Positions 37,482-46,503 of a DNA stretch of 64,000 nt are shown here, piece after piece. The notes under the pieces are model-generated. The model was given only the letters and a program-made list of their open reading frames with translations, was not told the origin of the DNA and did no database searches. The position numbers were made by a program, and so were the translations under genes. Numbering within the stretch: the stretch's first letter is position 1; the number at the start of each line of letters is the position of its first letter. The stretch spans positions 1 through 64,000 of the forward strand of contig NZ_JAMXFA010000011.1 of NCBI RefSeq assembly GCF_025370785.1, written 5' to 3'. This stretch comes from Laspinema olomoucense D3b. Its GTDB lineage: Bacteria; Cyanobacteriota; Cyanobacteriia; Cyanobacteriales; Laspinemataceae.

Positions 37482-38620
37482 ATTCTGACCCCGTTGAGCG
37501 TACCCATAAAGATATTTTGATTGTGGACGATACCCCGATCAATCTGCGAGTCTTGGCTAAAATTCTGAGCGATCGCGGCTATAAAGTTCGCAAAGCCCTC
37601 AATGGTCAAATTGCTCTGACTGCTTGTCAAACCCTTGTACCGGATGTCATTTTACTGGATATTATGATGCCGGATATGGATGGCTATGAGGTCTGCCAGC
37701 GGCTGAAAGCTGACCCGAAGACTCAGGATATTCCCGTGATTTTTATCAGCGCTCTGGAGGATGAATGGGATAAAGTCAAAGCGTTTAAAAGTGGGGGTTC
37801 GGACTACATTACCAAACCCTTTCAGATTGAGGAGGTCCTGGCCCGAGTTAAACATCACCTGACCATTCAACACCTCCAATATCAACTCAAAGTCCAAAAT
37901 GCAGAATTGCAAGCCTTAAATGCTCAACTGGTGCAGTCTAATAAGGAACTGGAGCAATTTGCTCATGTGGCATCCCATGATTTACAATCTCCCCTGCAAG
38001 TGATTATTGGCAATGCCGATTTGCTCACCTGGAAATATGAACAGCAACTCGGACCCGATGGCGATCGCTATCTCACCAATATTATGGAGGCTTCCGGGAG
38101 AATGACGCACCTCATTCAGGATTTACTCACCTATTCTAAACTTGGCATCCCCCAACCCGAGTTTGAAGCCATTGATTGCAACTTTGTGTTAGAAGAAGCC
38201 CTGGCTAATTTAAGTGGAGAAATTTCTAAAAGTGGGGCAAATATTACTCATGCTCACCTGCCAACCATCAGGGGAGATGAGATTCAATTGATGCAGCTTT
38301 TTCAAAACTTAATGGCCAATGCCATTAAGTTTAGACTTCCGGATGTTTCCCCAGAAATAGATATTTCCTGTAATCTCAATAATCCGGAAGAATGGCAGTT
38401 TGAAATTCGTGATAATGGCATTGGCATCGACCCTGAGCAAGGCGATCGCATCTTTGAAGCATTTTATCGTCTGCATTCCTATAATGAATATCCCGGTACC
38501 GGCATTGGCTTAACCCTCTGCAAAAAAGTTGTTGAACGTCACGGGGGAAGACTCTGGTTTAGTTCCATCAAGGGGGAAGGGACCACATTTTATTTTACCT
38601 TCCCTGCCCTAAAATCCTGA
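37478..38620 (+). CDS. receiver domain-histidine kinase (REC-HisKA-HATPase)
   Basis: A 380-aa protein with an N-terminal REC (about 10-128: ILIVDDTPINLR, LLDIMMPDMDGYEVC, SDYITKPFQ), a short coiled coil, then a phytochrome-type HisKA with His167 in ASHDLQSPLQ and an ATPase domain (LMANAIKFR, DNGIGIDPEQ, GTGIGLTLCKK). REC before kinase means it is probably phosphorylated by an upstream kinase and in turn controls its own activity. Its start overlaps the 2024-aa kinase stop by 4 nt, implying translational coupling. The REC closely resembles those of the three neighbouring genes. Confidence 0.93.
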   Translation: MNSDPVERTHKDILIVDDTPINLRVLAKILSDRGYKVRKALNGQIALTACQTLVPDVILLDIMMPDMDGYEVCQRLKADPKTQDIPVIFISALEDEWDKVKAFKSGGSDYITKPFQIEEVLARVKHHLTIQHLQYQLKVQNAELQALNAQLVQSNKELEQFAHVASHDLQSPLQVIIGNADLLTWKYEQQLGPDGDRYLTNIMEASGRMTHLIQDLLTYSKLGIPQPEFEAIDCNFVLEEALANLSGEISKSGANITHAHLPTIRGDEIQLMQLFQNLMANAIKFRLPDVSPEIDISCNLNNPEEWQFEIRDNGIGIDPEQGDRIFEAFYRLHSYNEYPGTGIGLTLCKKVVERHGGRLWFSSIKGEGTTFYFTFPALKS

Positions 38621-38924
38621 ACCGACAAGGGTGATTGATTATTATCCCTTGGGAAGGCTTCTCATCCATTGGTTGCTTGAATATTCAAGTTAGACCCTTT
38701 AACCCTTGACGAAAGAGGACTTCATCAATCTATCACCTGGACTAATCAATATCTGTAAAATGGGGAGATAGCCAGCATGAAAAAACACACAAAATTCAGG
38801 GGGATCCTATCACCGGCTCAATCTATCCCAGTCACCCTTAATTCCCAGGGTCTCCCCCTATTTGCATCCGTTCTAAACGAGCTCCATCATGGGCCGTGTT
38901 AATCATAAAAGGGATGCACAGATT

Positions 38925-40010
38925 ATGATTGAGGAATTAGATATCCCCTGCAAAGGAAATATTCTGCTTGTGGATGACACCCCGGATAATTTGCGGGTTT
39001 TATCCTCTATTTTGACGAAGCATGGCTATTATATTCGTAAGGCTTTGAATGGAGAAATGGCGATTACGGCGGCCCATGCCTTAATCCCGGATTTAATTCT
39101 CCTAGATATTAATATGCCATATATGAATGGATATGAAGTTTGTACCGCTTTAAAGCACTCAGAAAAAACCGAGAATATTCCCATTATTTTTATCAGTGTT
39201 TTAGATGACGTATGGGATAAAATTAAAGCTTTTCAAGTTGGGGGAATTGATTATATTACTAAACCCTTTCAGCTAGAAGAAGTAATTGCCCGCATTGAAA
39301 ACCAACTAAAAATCAAACGCTTACAAGCGGAACTTCAAGAAAAAAATAAAATTTTAGAAGAAAAAAATGTTCTACTCATGCGGGAAATTGCCCATCGAAA
39401 AAAGGCAGAAATAGCTTTAAAAACCGCCAATCAAAAATTACAAAAATTGGCTTCTATTGACGGTTTAACTGAAGTATCGAACCGCCGCAAATTTGATGAA
39501 CATCTCAAGCAAGAATGGCTCCGCCTAGGACGACAACATCATCCTTTATCCTTAATTTTATGCGATATTGATTATTTTAAGGCCTATAACGATACTTATG
39601 GTCATCCCGCCGGAGATGAATGTTTAAAACAGGTTGCCCAAGCCATTTGTCAGGCGGTTAAACGTCCGGCAGATCTAGTCGCCCGTTATGGTGGCGAAGA
39701 ATTTGCCGCCATCCTCCCCCATACCCATTCTGCTGGGGCCTTATCCGTCGCCCGCAAAATTCAGCGGGAAATACAGCAGCTAGATATCAAGCATTGTGCA
39801 TCTGATGTCTGTGATATCGTAACCATTAGTCTCGGAATTTCTACGATGATTCCCACGGATCAAGAGTCCCTAGATGCCCTGATTTTAAGTGCTGACAAAG
39901 CCCTCTATCAAGCCAAGCAAAGCGGTAGGAATTGCTATTGTACTTACCTAAATCAAGCCCAGGGTGAAGCGTTTGAATGTGGAAGCTGTCGATGCGACTT
40001 TCGGGAATAA
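38925..40010 (+). CDS. response regulator-diguanylate cyclase (REC-GGDEF)
   Basis: The 361-aa product has an N-terminal REC (ILLVDDTPDNLRVL, LLDINMPYMNGYEVC, IDYITKPFQ), a coiled-coil linker, and a GGDEF domain with DYFKAYNDTYGHPAGDE and RYGGEEFAAIL. The inhibitory site RPAD sits exactly five residues before the signature, so c-di-GMP feedback is likely, unlike the cyclase at 9550-10422. I use the ATG at 38925, which gives the same 18-residue lead to the REC core as its paralogues; an ATG at 38889 adds 12 residues. It probably converts signals from the adjacent kinases into c-di-GMP. Confidence 0.93.
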   Translation: MIEELDIPCKGNILLVDDTPDNLRVLSSILTKHGYYIRKALNGEMAITAAHALIPDLILLDINMPYMNGYEVCTALKHSEKTENIPIIFISVLDDVWDKIKAFQVGGIDYITKPFQLEEVIARIENQLKIKRLQAELQEKNKILEEKNVLLMREIAHRKKAEIALKTANQKLQKLASIDGLTEVSNRRKFDEHLKQEWLRLGRQHHPLSLILCDIDYFKAYNDTYGHPAGDECLKQVAQAICQAVKRPADLVARYGGEEFAAILPHTHSAGALSVARKIQREIQQLDIKHCASDVCDIVTISLGISTMIPTDQESLDALILSADKALYQAKQSGRNCYCTYLNQAQGEAFECGSCRCDFRE

Positions 40011-40357
40011 ATGCCAGATTAGAGCGTTATTTACAGCCATGAAGAAGAGCCATCAGCCCGGTTGCTTGCCTCGGGTTTTGCGCTGCTCATACGGAATCCG
40101 GTTTTCAAAGACCTATAAAAACCCGCACCCTCAAGGGTGGGTCTACAAGGACAAAGCCTGCCTCAGCCCGCTATTGGATAAAAACAACTTTTAACAAGCA
40201 GATTTGTATCACTTGGGGCAAGGAATGCTGTTTTATTCGCGATCGGGTAAGGGTGAGGGATTGGACATAATCTCCTCGACAAGCTCTTTAAAGTTTGATA
40301 GACTTAAGCGCATCAACTTTTTTAAATTTTATTGATTGAGTGACCCTTTATAAGCTG
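40011..40357 (+). repeat. spacer with hairpin and a dispersed repeat element
   Basis: The spacer after the REC-GGDEF gene contains a terminator-like hairpin at about 40123-40145 (ACCC-CACCCT, CA, AGGGTG-GGT) and two repeat words shared with the element near 43206-43452: an ATAC-nn-AATCCGGTT-n-TCAAA segment near 40088 and a GGACAAAGCCTGCCT segment near 40149. It has no coding sequence. Confidence 0.5.
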
Positions 40358-41698
40358 ATGAATAAAAATAACCCAAACCCCCACCCTTCAGATATTCTCA
40401 TTGTTGATGATACCCCGGATAATCTCCGGCTTTTGTCGATAATTCTCTCCAAACAAGGTTATCGAGTTCGTAAAGCCCTCACCCCTCACCTAGCACTCAA
40501 TGCGGTAGAGCTAAGTTCACCGCATTTAATTTTGCTGGATATTAATATGCCAGTAATGAATGGTTATCAGGTTTGTTCCAAGCTCAAGGCTAATCCTACA
40601 ACCCGGGAAATCCCCATCATTTTTATTAGTGCGCTGGATGATGTTTTTGATAAAATTAAAGCTTTTGAAGTGGGAGGAAATGATTATATTACCAAGCCTT
40701 TTCACGAAGCCGAAGTTTTGGTGCGGGTGGAGCATCAATTAAAATTGCGATCGCTCCAAATGCAACTGGTGGATAAAAATCGGGTATTAGAACAAACATT
40801 AACGGATCTAAAGAACGTTCAAAACCAACTGATTCAAAATGAAAAAATGGTCAGTCTGGGTCATTTGGTGGCAGGAGTTTGCCACGAAATCAACAATCCT
40901 GTTAATTTTATTTACGGCAATCTGACTTATGTGAAAACTTATGTCAACCAGCTATTAACATTGATTGATCAGTATCGGGAGGCTTTAGGCTCAATTCCCT
41001 CGGAAATTCAACAATTGGAAGAAGAAATTGAGTTAGAATTTATCGTGGAGGATTTCCCAAAATTAGTTATCTCAATGGAAGGGGGAGCAGCACGGATCCG
41101 CACCATTGTGGAATCTCTACGCAATTTCTCCCGACTGGATGAAGCGGAACTCAAATCCGTGGATCTGCATGAAGGATTGGAGAGCACTTTAATGATGTTA
41201 GGGCATCGCCTGCAAGGAAGTGACGATCGCCCGGGAATTACTGTTATTAAAAACTATACTCCACTCCCCCTAGTTCAGTGCTATGCCGCTCAACTTAATC
41301 AAGTCTTTATGAATCTGCTCACGAATGCGATCGATGCCTTAGAGTCGGGCGATCGCCATCGCCACTCCCTCCCCAATAGCCATGACGAAGGCGCGATCGG
41401 CCCGGAAACTCCTTCCCCCACCATCTGGATCAACACCGCACAGCCTACAGAAAACACCGTCACCCTCTCCATCGCCGATAATGGTCCCGGAATGAGCCTT
41501 GAATTACAACAACAAGCCTTCGACCCATTTTTTACCACGAAAGAAGTCGGATATGGTACCGGATTAGGATTATCGATTTCCTACCAAATTATCGTAGAAG
41601 GACATGGGGGAACCCTTGATTGTCAGAGTTCGCCCGGAACCGGAACCACTTTTACCCTCAAATTGCCCATTCACTGTCGCCAAGACAGAGCAAAATAG
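40358..41698 (+). CDS. receiver domain-histidine kinase (REC-HisKA-HATPase)
   Basis: The 446-aa product has a REC domain (ILIVDDTPDNLRLL, LLDINMPVMNGYQVC, NDYITKPFHE), a coiled coil, a HisKA variant with His176 in VCHEINNPVNFI, and an ATPase domain (MNLLTNAIDALE, DNGPGMS, GTGLGLSISYQ). The HEINNP type of HisKA differs from the kinases upstream. A GTG at 40340 would extend it by six residues; the ATG at 40358 gives a lead matching its paralogues. It is 330 nt from the REC-GGDEF gene, so it may have its own promoter. Confidence 0.93.
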   Translation: MNKNNPNPHPSDILIVDDTPDNLRLLSIILSKQGYRVRKALTPHLALNAVELSSPHLILLDINMPVMNGYQVCSKLKANPTTREIPIIFISALDDVFDKIKAFEVGGNDYITKPFHEAEVLVRVEHQLKLRSLQMQLVDKNRVLEQTLTDLKNVQNQLIQNEKMVSLGHLVAGVCHEINNPVNFIYGNLTYVKTYVNQLLTLIDQYREALGSIPSEIQQLEEEIELEFIVEDFPKLVISMEGGAARIRTIVESLRNFSRLDEAELKSVDLHEGLESTLMMLGHRLQGSDDRPGITVIKNYTPLPLVQCYAAQLNQVFMNLLTNAIDALESGDRHRHSLPNSHDEGAIGPETPSPTIWINTAQPTENTVTLSIADNGPGMSLELQQQAFDPFFTTKEVGYGTGLGLSISYQIIVEGHGGTLDCQSSPGTGTTFTLKLPIHCRQDRAK

Positions 41699-41878
41699 CA
41701 GGGATATCCCCCCAAACATATCCCTCCTCTATGTCCTGGTGACGCGGCTGAAGCCCCCTTACGAGGACACAGAGGATAGGACCGGACCCCCGGAAAAAAA
41801 ATCACCGATCCTTATCCTGTGCAAATCGGCTTACAATATATAATCGAAGCAGTTCCCTGACGGGATTGGGTAGCCATC

Positions 41879-42985
41879 ATGCAAGTTTTATTTAAAATCG
41901 TTCGACAAAGCCAAAATACTGGCCCTCGGATCCAGACCTATCAACTCGATGTAGAAGCGGGGAATACTATCCTCGATTGTCTGAATCGGATTAAATGGGA
42001 GCAAGACGGAACCCTCGCCTTTCGTAAAAATTGCCGTAATACCATTTGCGGCAGTTGCTCGATGCGGATTAATGGCCGTTCTGCCCTCGCCTGTAAAGAG
42101 AATATCGGCGCTGAACTGGCGCGCTTGAACCAAATTGCGGAACAGAGTACCGAAACTGGGTCCGCCACCGGGGTTCTAGACCAAACGGAGAACTCGGCAC
42201 TCAATGCCTTACCGGGCGCACCCCCAAGGGCGACTGCACCGGGAGCCATTCCCGAAATTACCATTGCGCCTATGGGAAATATGCCGGTTGTCAAGGATCT
42301 AGTAGTGGATATGCAGCGGTTTTGGAACAATCTGGAAGCCGTTGATCCCTATGTGAGTAATAGTGCCCGGAAAATCCCCGAACGAGAATTTCTCCAAACT
42401 CCCGAGGAGCGATCGCGCCTAGAGGAAAGCGGCAATTGTATCCTCTGCGGTGCCTGCTATTCTGAATGTAACGCCGTGGAAGTGAACCCGCAGTTTGTCG
42501 GTCCCCATGCCCTGGCCAAAGCTTATCGCATGGTGGAAGACGATCGCGATGACCAAACCGAATCCCGCTTAAAAAACTATAACCAAACTAACTCCGGGGT
42601 CTGGAGTTGCACCCGCTGCTTTTACTGTAATTCCGTTTGTCCAATGGGAGTTGAACCCCTGGATAAAATTGGTAAAATTAAGGACGAAATTCTCGATCGC
42701 AACGATGATCAAGCCAGTCGTCCCATTCGTCATCGCAAAGTCTTAATTGATTTAGTCAAAAAAGGCGGATGGGTCGATGAACGCAAATTTGCCGTGATGG
42801 TCGTGGGTAATTTCTTCCGGGATATCAAAGGATTATTAAGCCTTGCTCCCGTAGGATTTCAGTCCATCAAACGGGGTAAGCTGCCCATAACCTTTGAACC
42901 CTCTGAAGGCACAAAAGAAGTGCGATCGCTGATTGAATCCGTTCAAGCCCTCGAATCTAAATCCTCGAAAGCTCCTAAAAAATAA
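41879..42985 (+). CDS. sdhB: succinate dehydrogenase/fumarate reductase iron-sulfur subunit
   Basis: The 368-aa product carries electrons from succinate oxidation towards quinone. The [2Fe-2S] domain has CRNTICGSC with the fourth ligand Cys72. The ferredoxin domain has CILCGACYSEC from residue 187, and a CTRCFYCNSVCPMGVEP cluster. About 48 residues rich in Ala, Pro and Thr (about 80-128) separate the domains, making it longer than the usual 240-330 aa. No SdhA or membrane-anchor gene is adjacent. A high-light-inducible protein gene follows after 5 nt. Confidence 0.92.
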   Translation: MQVLFKIVRQSQNTGPRIQTYQLDVEAGNTILDCLNRIKWEQDGTLAFRKNCRNTICGSCSMRINGRSALACKENIGAELARLNQIAEQSTETGSATGVLDQTENSALNALPGAPPRATAPGAIPEITIAPMGNMPVVKDLVVDMQRFWNNLEAVDPYVSNSARKIPEREFLQTPEERSRLEESGNCILCGACYSECNAVEVNPQFVGPHALAKAYRMVEDDRDDQTESRLKNYNQTNSGVWSCTRCFYCNSVCPMGVEPLDKIGKIKDEILDRNDDQASRPIRHRKVLIDLVKKGGWVDERKFAVMVVGNFFRDIKGLLSLAPVGFQSIKRGKLPITFEPSEGTKEVRSLIESVQALESKSSKAPKK

Positions 42986-42990
42986 CACCG

Positions 42991-43182
42991 ATGACTGAGC
43001 AAAAAACCACCCCTACCCCACCCCCCATTCAAGATTTACCCGCCGAACCTGAACCGGCTTTTGGATGGACCGAATATGCCGAACGCATGAATGGTCGAGT
43101 TGCTATGATTGCCTTTCTCGGGTTGCTCTTACTCGAAGCTGTCACCCATCAAGACCTCTTTACCTGGTTAGGATTGCGGTAA
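42991..43182 (+). CDS. high-light-inducible protein (Hlip/Scp, CAB-like single helix)
   Basis: The 63-aa product has a Pro/Thr-rich N-terminus and one membrane helix bearing the chlorophyll-binding signature ERMNGRVAMIAFLGLLLLE. Hlips bind chlorophyll and carotenoid and protect photosystem assembly under excess light. It lies 5 nt after sdhB, so the two are almost certainly co-transcribed, an unusual partnership. The FGWTEYAERMNGR lead-in is typical of the family. Confidence 0.92.
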   Translation: MTEQKTTPTPPPIQDLPAEPEPAFGWTEYAERMNGRVAMIAFLGLLLLEAVTHQDLFTWLGLR

Positions 43183-43205
43183 TTTCAGCCGGAATCAATC
43201 GGAAA

Positions 43206-43452
43206 GTTTGTAGTAACAACTTCAGTGGTTATCCCCAGCTATGCCGCAGGCTCAAGCCCGGAGGCTATACGGACAAAGCCTGCCTACGCTTTTCTGGAGA
43301 GTAAAGGAGGTCTTTGATAACAGGATTTGGTATTACTGCAAACAATTGAAAACGACTGAAGTCATGACTACGAACAATTGAGACCAACTGATACTCAATC
43401 CGGTTGTCAAAAGTAGTGTTTATCTATTAGCCCGCGCAGGCGGGCTTTGTCC
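43206..43452. repeat. composite inverted-repeat element in the spacer after the Hlip gene
   Basis: Two nested inverted pairs occur: a 21-nt arm at 43206-43226 against 43355-43375 (17 of 21 match) and GGACAAAGCCTGCC at 43271-43284 against 43439-43452 (13 of 14). Related words recur at 40088-40163. It looks like a non-coding dispersed repeat, perhaps a miniature mobile element. Confidence 0.55.
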
Positions 43453-43534
43453 GCTTTCCTCCCCGGGCTTGACGCTACGGGTTTTTATAGAATTATCAGT
43501 ACCATATTCTATATGAAATCGTGACTATAAAATT

Positions 43535-44638
43535 ATGAAAATTAAGATTGAAACCTTTACCGTCCATAAACGGTTTGCCCTAACAATTAGTCGCGGAACC
43601 ACGGCTCAAAGTACAAATGTTTTAGTCAAAGTGGAAGCTGAAGGGATAACGGGATGGGGGGAAGCATCGCCGTTTTCTGCTGGGGGTACACCTCAAACAA
43701 CACCGGAAATTGTTGCTGCATTACAGAAAGTTGCCCCGCAATTGGAACGGTTTAGTCCCCTCGATCGCCAGGAAATTGAAGGGTTGTTGATGACTCTCAC
43801 AAAAGAGGGGAAATTCCCATCAGCAGCCCAAGCGGGTTTAGATACGGCGTTACAGGATTGGTTAGGGAGAAAAGTCGGACTTCCCTTGTGGCAATTGTGG
43901 GGACTCGATCGCAGTCGGATCGTCCCTACCTCTCTCACTATTGGCATTAGTAGCCCCGAGGCGGCCCGAACCCGGGTCCGACATTGGTTTAATTTAGACT
44001 CAGACAGTCGCGAAACCGAGGCAGTCCCGGCAACCCAAGGTTGTGCGATTAAGGTAAAATTAGGCTCTCCTGCGGGAATTGAGGCCGATCGCGCTATGTT
44101 CTTAGCGGTCCAAGAGGAAGCCCCACGGGGTTCAGGGTTTAGCATTGATGCCAATGGCGGATGGACCCTAGAGGATGCAGTCACCATGAGTCACTGGTTG
44201 AGCAGTCGGGGGGTGAAATATTTAGAACAACCCCTCCCGGTAGCAGCACAAGAGGAATTACTGCACCTTTATCGGGAATCTCCCTTACCGATTTTCGTGG
44301 ATGAAAGCTGCTTTACCCGGGCGGATATTATCCCCTTGGCCGATCGCGTTCATGGAATTAATATTAAACTGATGAAATGTGGGGGATTAACAGAAGCGAT
44401 GCGGATGATTCACACCGCCAATGCCTGCGGATTGCAGGTGATGTTCGGGTGTTATTCCGATAGTGTGGTGGCAAATACTGCCCTGTCTCACCTCTCACCC
44501 TTAGCGGATTATCTGGATTTAGATAGTCATCTGAATTTAATTGACGATCCGTTTACCGGGGCGATCGTCCAGGAGGGACGTTTGCTGCCCAATGATCTAC
44601 CGGGTTTAGGAGTACAACGTCGTGCGTATAACAGCTAA
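43535..44638 (+). CDS. dipeptide epimerase / N-acyl amino acid racemase-like enolase-superfamily enzyme
   Basis: A 367-aa enolase-superfamily enzyme of the muconate-lactonizing subgroup. Catalytic Lys173-x-Lys175 (AIKVKLG), metal ligands Asp205 (SIDANGGW), Glu231 (YLEQPLP) and Asp256 (FVDESCF), and acid-base Lys278 (NIKLMKCGG) are all present. The family includes L-Ala-D/L-Glu epimerases and DgcA, an N-acetyl-D-glutamate racemase. A loop of about 17 residues (153-169) precedes the KxK strand. Its last 17 bases overlap the next gene, a DUF1611 protein, an arrangement that favours the DgcA role, though dipeptide epimerase is equally possible. Confidence 0.88.
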   Translation: MKIKIETFTVHKRFALTISRGTTAQSTNVLVKVEAEGITGWGEASPFSAGGTPQTTPEIVAALQKVAPQLERFSPLDRQEIEGLLMTLTKEGKFPSAAQAGLDTALQDWLGRKVGLPLWQLWGLDRSRIVPTSLTIGISSPEAARTRVRHWFNLDSDSRETEAVPATQGCAIKVKLGSPAGIEADRAMFLAVQEEAPRGSGFSIDANGGWTLEDAVTMSHWLSSRGVKYLEQPLPVAAQEELLHLYRESPLPIFVDESCFTRADIIPLADRVHGINIKLMKCGGLTEAMRMIHTANACGLQVMFGCYSDSVVANTALSHLSPLADYLDLDSHLNLIDDPFTGAIVQEGRLLPNDLPGLGVQRRAYNS

Positions 44639-45668
44639 TCATCGCGTTGCCATTCTGCAACATCAAGGCATTGTAGGTTCGATCGGGAAAACCGGGTTAA
44701 CCTTGTTGAGATACAGCGAAGGCAATATGGTCGCCGTCATCGATGGCGAGTCGGCGGGACAGTCGCTACGAGAACTCACGGGAATTGCCCGAGATGTGCC
44801 AATTGTGGCCTCGGTGGATGCGGCCCTCGCCCTGAACCCGGATGTCCTGGCGATCGGGATTGCACCGCCTGGGGGTGCGTTACCTCCGGAGTGGTTTGAG
44901 GAACTCCGTCGCGCTATTTCGGCGGGATTATCGATTGTGAATGGGTTGCATACCCCTTTAAATCATCATCCGGATCTGCCGTTTCCCTTGCGGGAGGGAC
45001 AGTGGATTTGGGATGTCCGACAAGAACCCCCGGGACTGAAAATCGGCAGTGCCCAGGCGCGGCAATTGGCTTGTCCCCGGGTGTTGACCGTGGGGACAGA
45101 TATGGCGATCGGGAAAATGTCTACTTGTTTGGAAATTCATCGCCTCGCCCAACAGCGCGGGGTGCAGTCGCAATTTGTGGCCACGGGTCAAGCGGGGTTG
45201 ATGATTGCCGGTTCAGGGGTGGCCCTGGATGCAGTGCGAGTAGACTTTGCTGCGGGGGCGGTGGAACAAGCGGTGATGCAATGTGCTACCGATTGTGACT
45301 TGATTTTGGTGGAGGGACAGGGGTCGTTGTTTCATCCCGGTTCTACGGCGACTTTACCCTTGTTGCGGGGGAGTCAACCGACTCACTTAGTTCTCGTGCA
45401 TCGGGCAGGACAAACCCATATTAAAAACCATCCCCATGTGCCGATTCCTCCCTTGTCCGAGGCGATCGCCTTGTATGAACAGGTTGCCAGTGCCGCTGGG
45501 GCTTTGACTCCCTCCCAGGTTGTAGCAGTCGCCCTCAATTCTCGCGATTTAGATGAGGCGGCTTCCCGAGAGGCGATTGAGCAAATTGAAACGGAAACCG
45601 GACTCCCCTGCACGGATCCTATTCGTTTCGGACCCGAGAAATTGCTTGATGCCATTTTAGCCCCCTAA
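44622..45668 (+). CDS. DUF1611 family protein (DgcN-like, P-loop)
   Basis: The 348-aa product matches DUF1611. An N-terminal Rossmann-like half (ALNPDVLAIGIAPPGGALP) is followed by a P-loop half with GTDMAIGKMST at residues 158-168 and LILVEGQGSLFHPG. Family members include DgcN, reported as an N-acetyltransferase acting on D-glutamate together with DgcA. It starts at a GTG inside the end of the epimerase gene (17-nt overlap), so translation is coupled. The family call is firm; the substrate is inference from neighbour and family. Confidence 0.85.
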   Translation: MRITANHRVAILQHQGIVGSIGKTGLTLLRYSEGNMVAVIDGESAGQSLRELTGIARDVPIVASVDAALALNPDVLAIGIAPPGGALPPEWFEELRRAISAGLSIVNGLHTPLNHHPDLPFPLREGQWIWDVRQEPPGLKIGSAQARQLACPRVLTVGTDMAIGKMSTCLEIHRLAQQRGVQSQFVATGQAGLMIAGSGVALDAVRVDFAAGAVEQAVMQCATDCDLILVEGQGSLFHPGSTATLPLLRGSQPTHLVLVHRAGQTHIKNHPHVPIPPLSEAIALYEQVASAAGALTPSQVVAVALNSRDLDEAASREAIEQIETETGLPCTDPIRFGPEKLLDAILAP

Positions 45669-45754
45669 CCCCCGGGAAAAATATCCCTCCCCTAATACCC
45701 CTGTAGAAAACGGGTTTTAAATCTATCCCGCGAGGGATCCCGGCGGTTTAACTC

Positions 45755-46003
45755 ATGGATAAACTATGGGAATACCACGCGATGAGGCAGTTGACCCCCT
45801 GTACCCAGGTCCCGTCACCGCAAAATTACTCCCGGCGCGATCAGCTCAACTGTCTGGGTATCCTCTACAAACCCCTAGGGAAATCCACCTGAATGTTATC
45901 CCAGTCCCGGGAGCAAATTGCCCGTTGGCTTCACCTGGAAAGACACTCATCTTAAGGGGAGTTCGGGAAATTTCTCGGAGAATTATCTCAGCAATTTAAT
46001 TGA
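45755..46003 (+). pseudogene. possible broken small gene with two in-frame stops
   Basis: A single frame from the ATG at 45755 reads coding-like peptide (MDKLWEYHAMRQLTP..., SREQIARWLHLERHSS, GEFGKFLGELSQQFN) interrupted by TGA and TAA and ending at a TGA. The pieces look like one helical protein. I recognise no family, and chance is not excluded. Confidence 0.25.
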
Positions 46004-46503
46004 GTTAAGCCAGTAAAAATTCCAGCGATCGGCGAAAAACTAAACTTCAGCCTAGGGGTATATTGAGAGGAAGAGATAAACCCAACCAGAGAAAGAGATC
46101 ACCCGATTTATTTCTAAGTTATATTTTGGGTAACCCTTTGAACGCGCTTTCTTTTTTATAAGTTTTTATGGCGTTTTCGTTTGGATGAAGTCCATCAAGG
46201 ATTCTTTTAAATCCCCTTACCCCTAAGCATCCCAGTTTTCTTTAAGGATTACCCCAGAGAAAGAATGGGGGAAAAAAAAGGCGAATTGTTAGGCAAGAGA
46301 ACCCGGGGACTCGGGGGAAGAATTGAGGGGTGAAAGTGAATCCAACTGCTGTACCTCATTTCAGTGAAATAGGGTAGAGTCTCCCCGCTCAAATCGGGAG
46401 AGTTCTTCCCCAGAGAACGGCTGGCTTTTAGAAAAATTTTTCTTAAAGGTTTGAAGACGGATATATTTGGCTAAACCATCCTAAACATACAGAGTTAAAA
46501 AAG
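46004..46503. other. 500-bp intergenic region, no gene seen
   Basis: AT-rich stretches alternate with G-runs. No frame with coding character, no tRNA and no clear terminator. The right part must contain the promoter of the 131-aa gene. Confidence 0.4.

Noticed and set aside
43693-44187. A 164-codon minus-strand frame
   Set aside because: It is antisense to the epimerase gene, whose catalytic residues are all intact, and has no family resemblance.
45766-45999. A 77-codon plus-strand frame, Pro-rich
   Set aside because: Composition is atypical and an overlapping frame (45755-46003) gives more protein-like text, though that one is interrupted.
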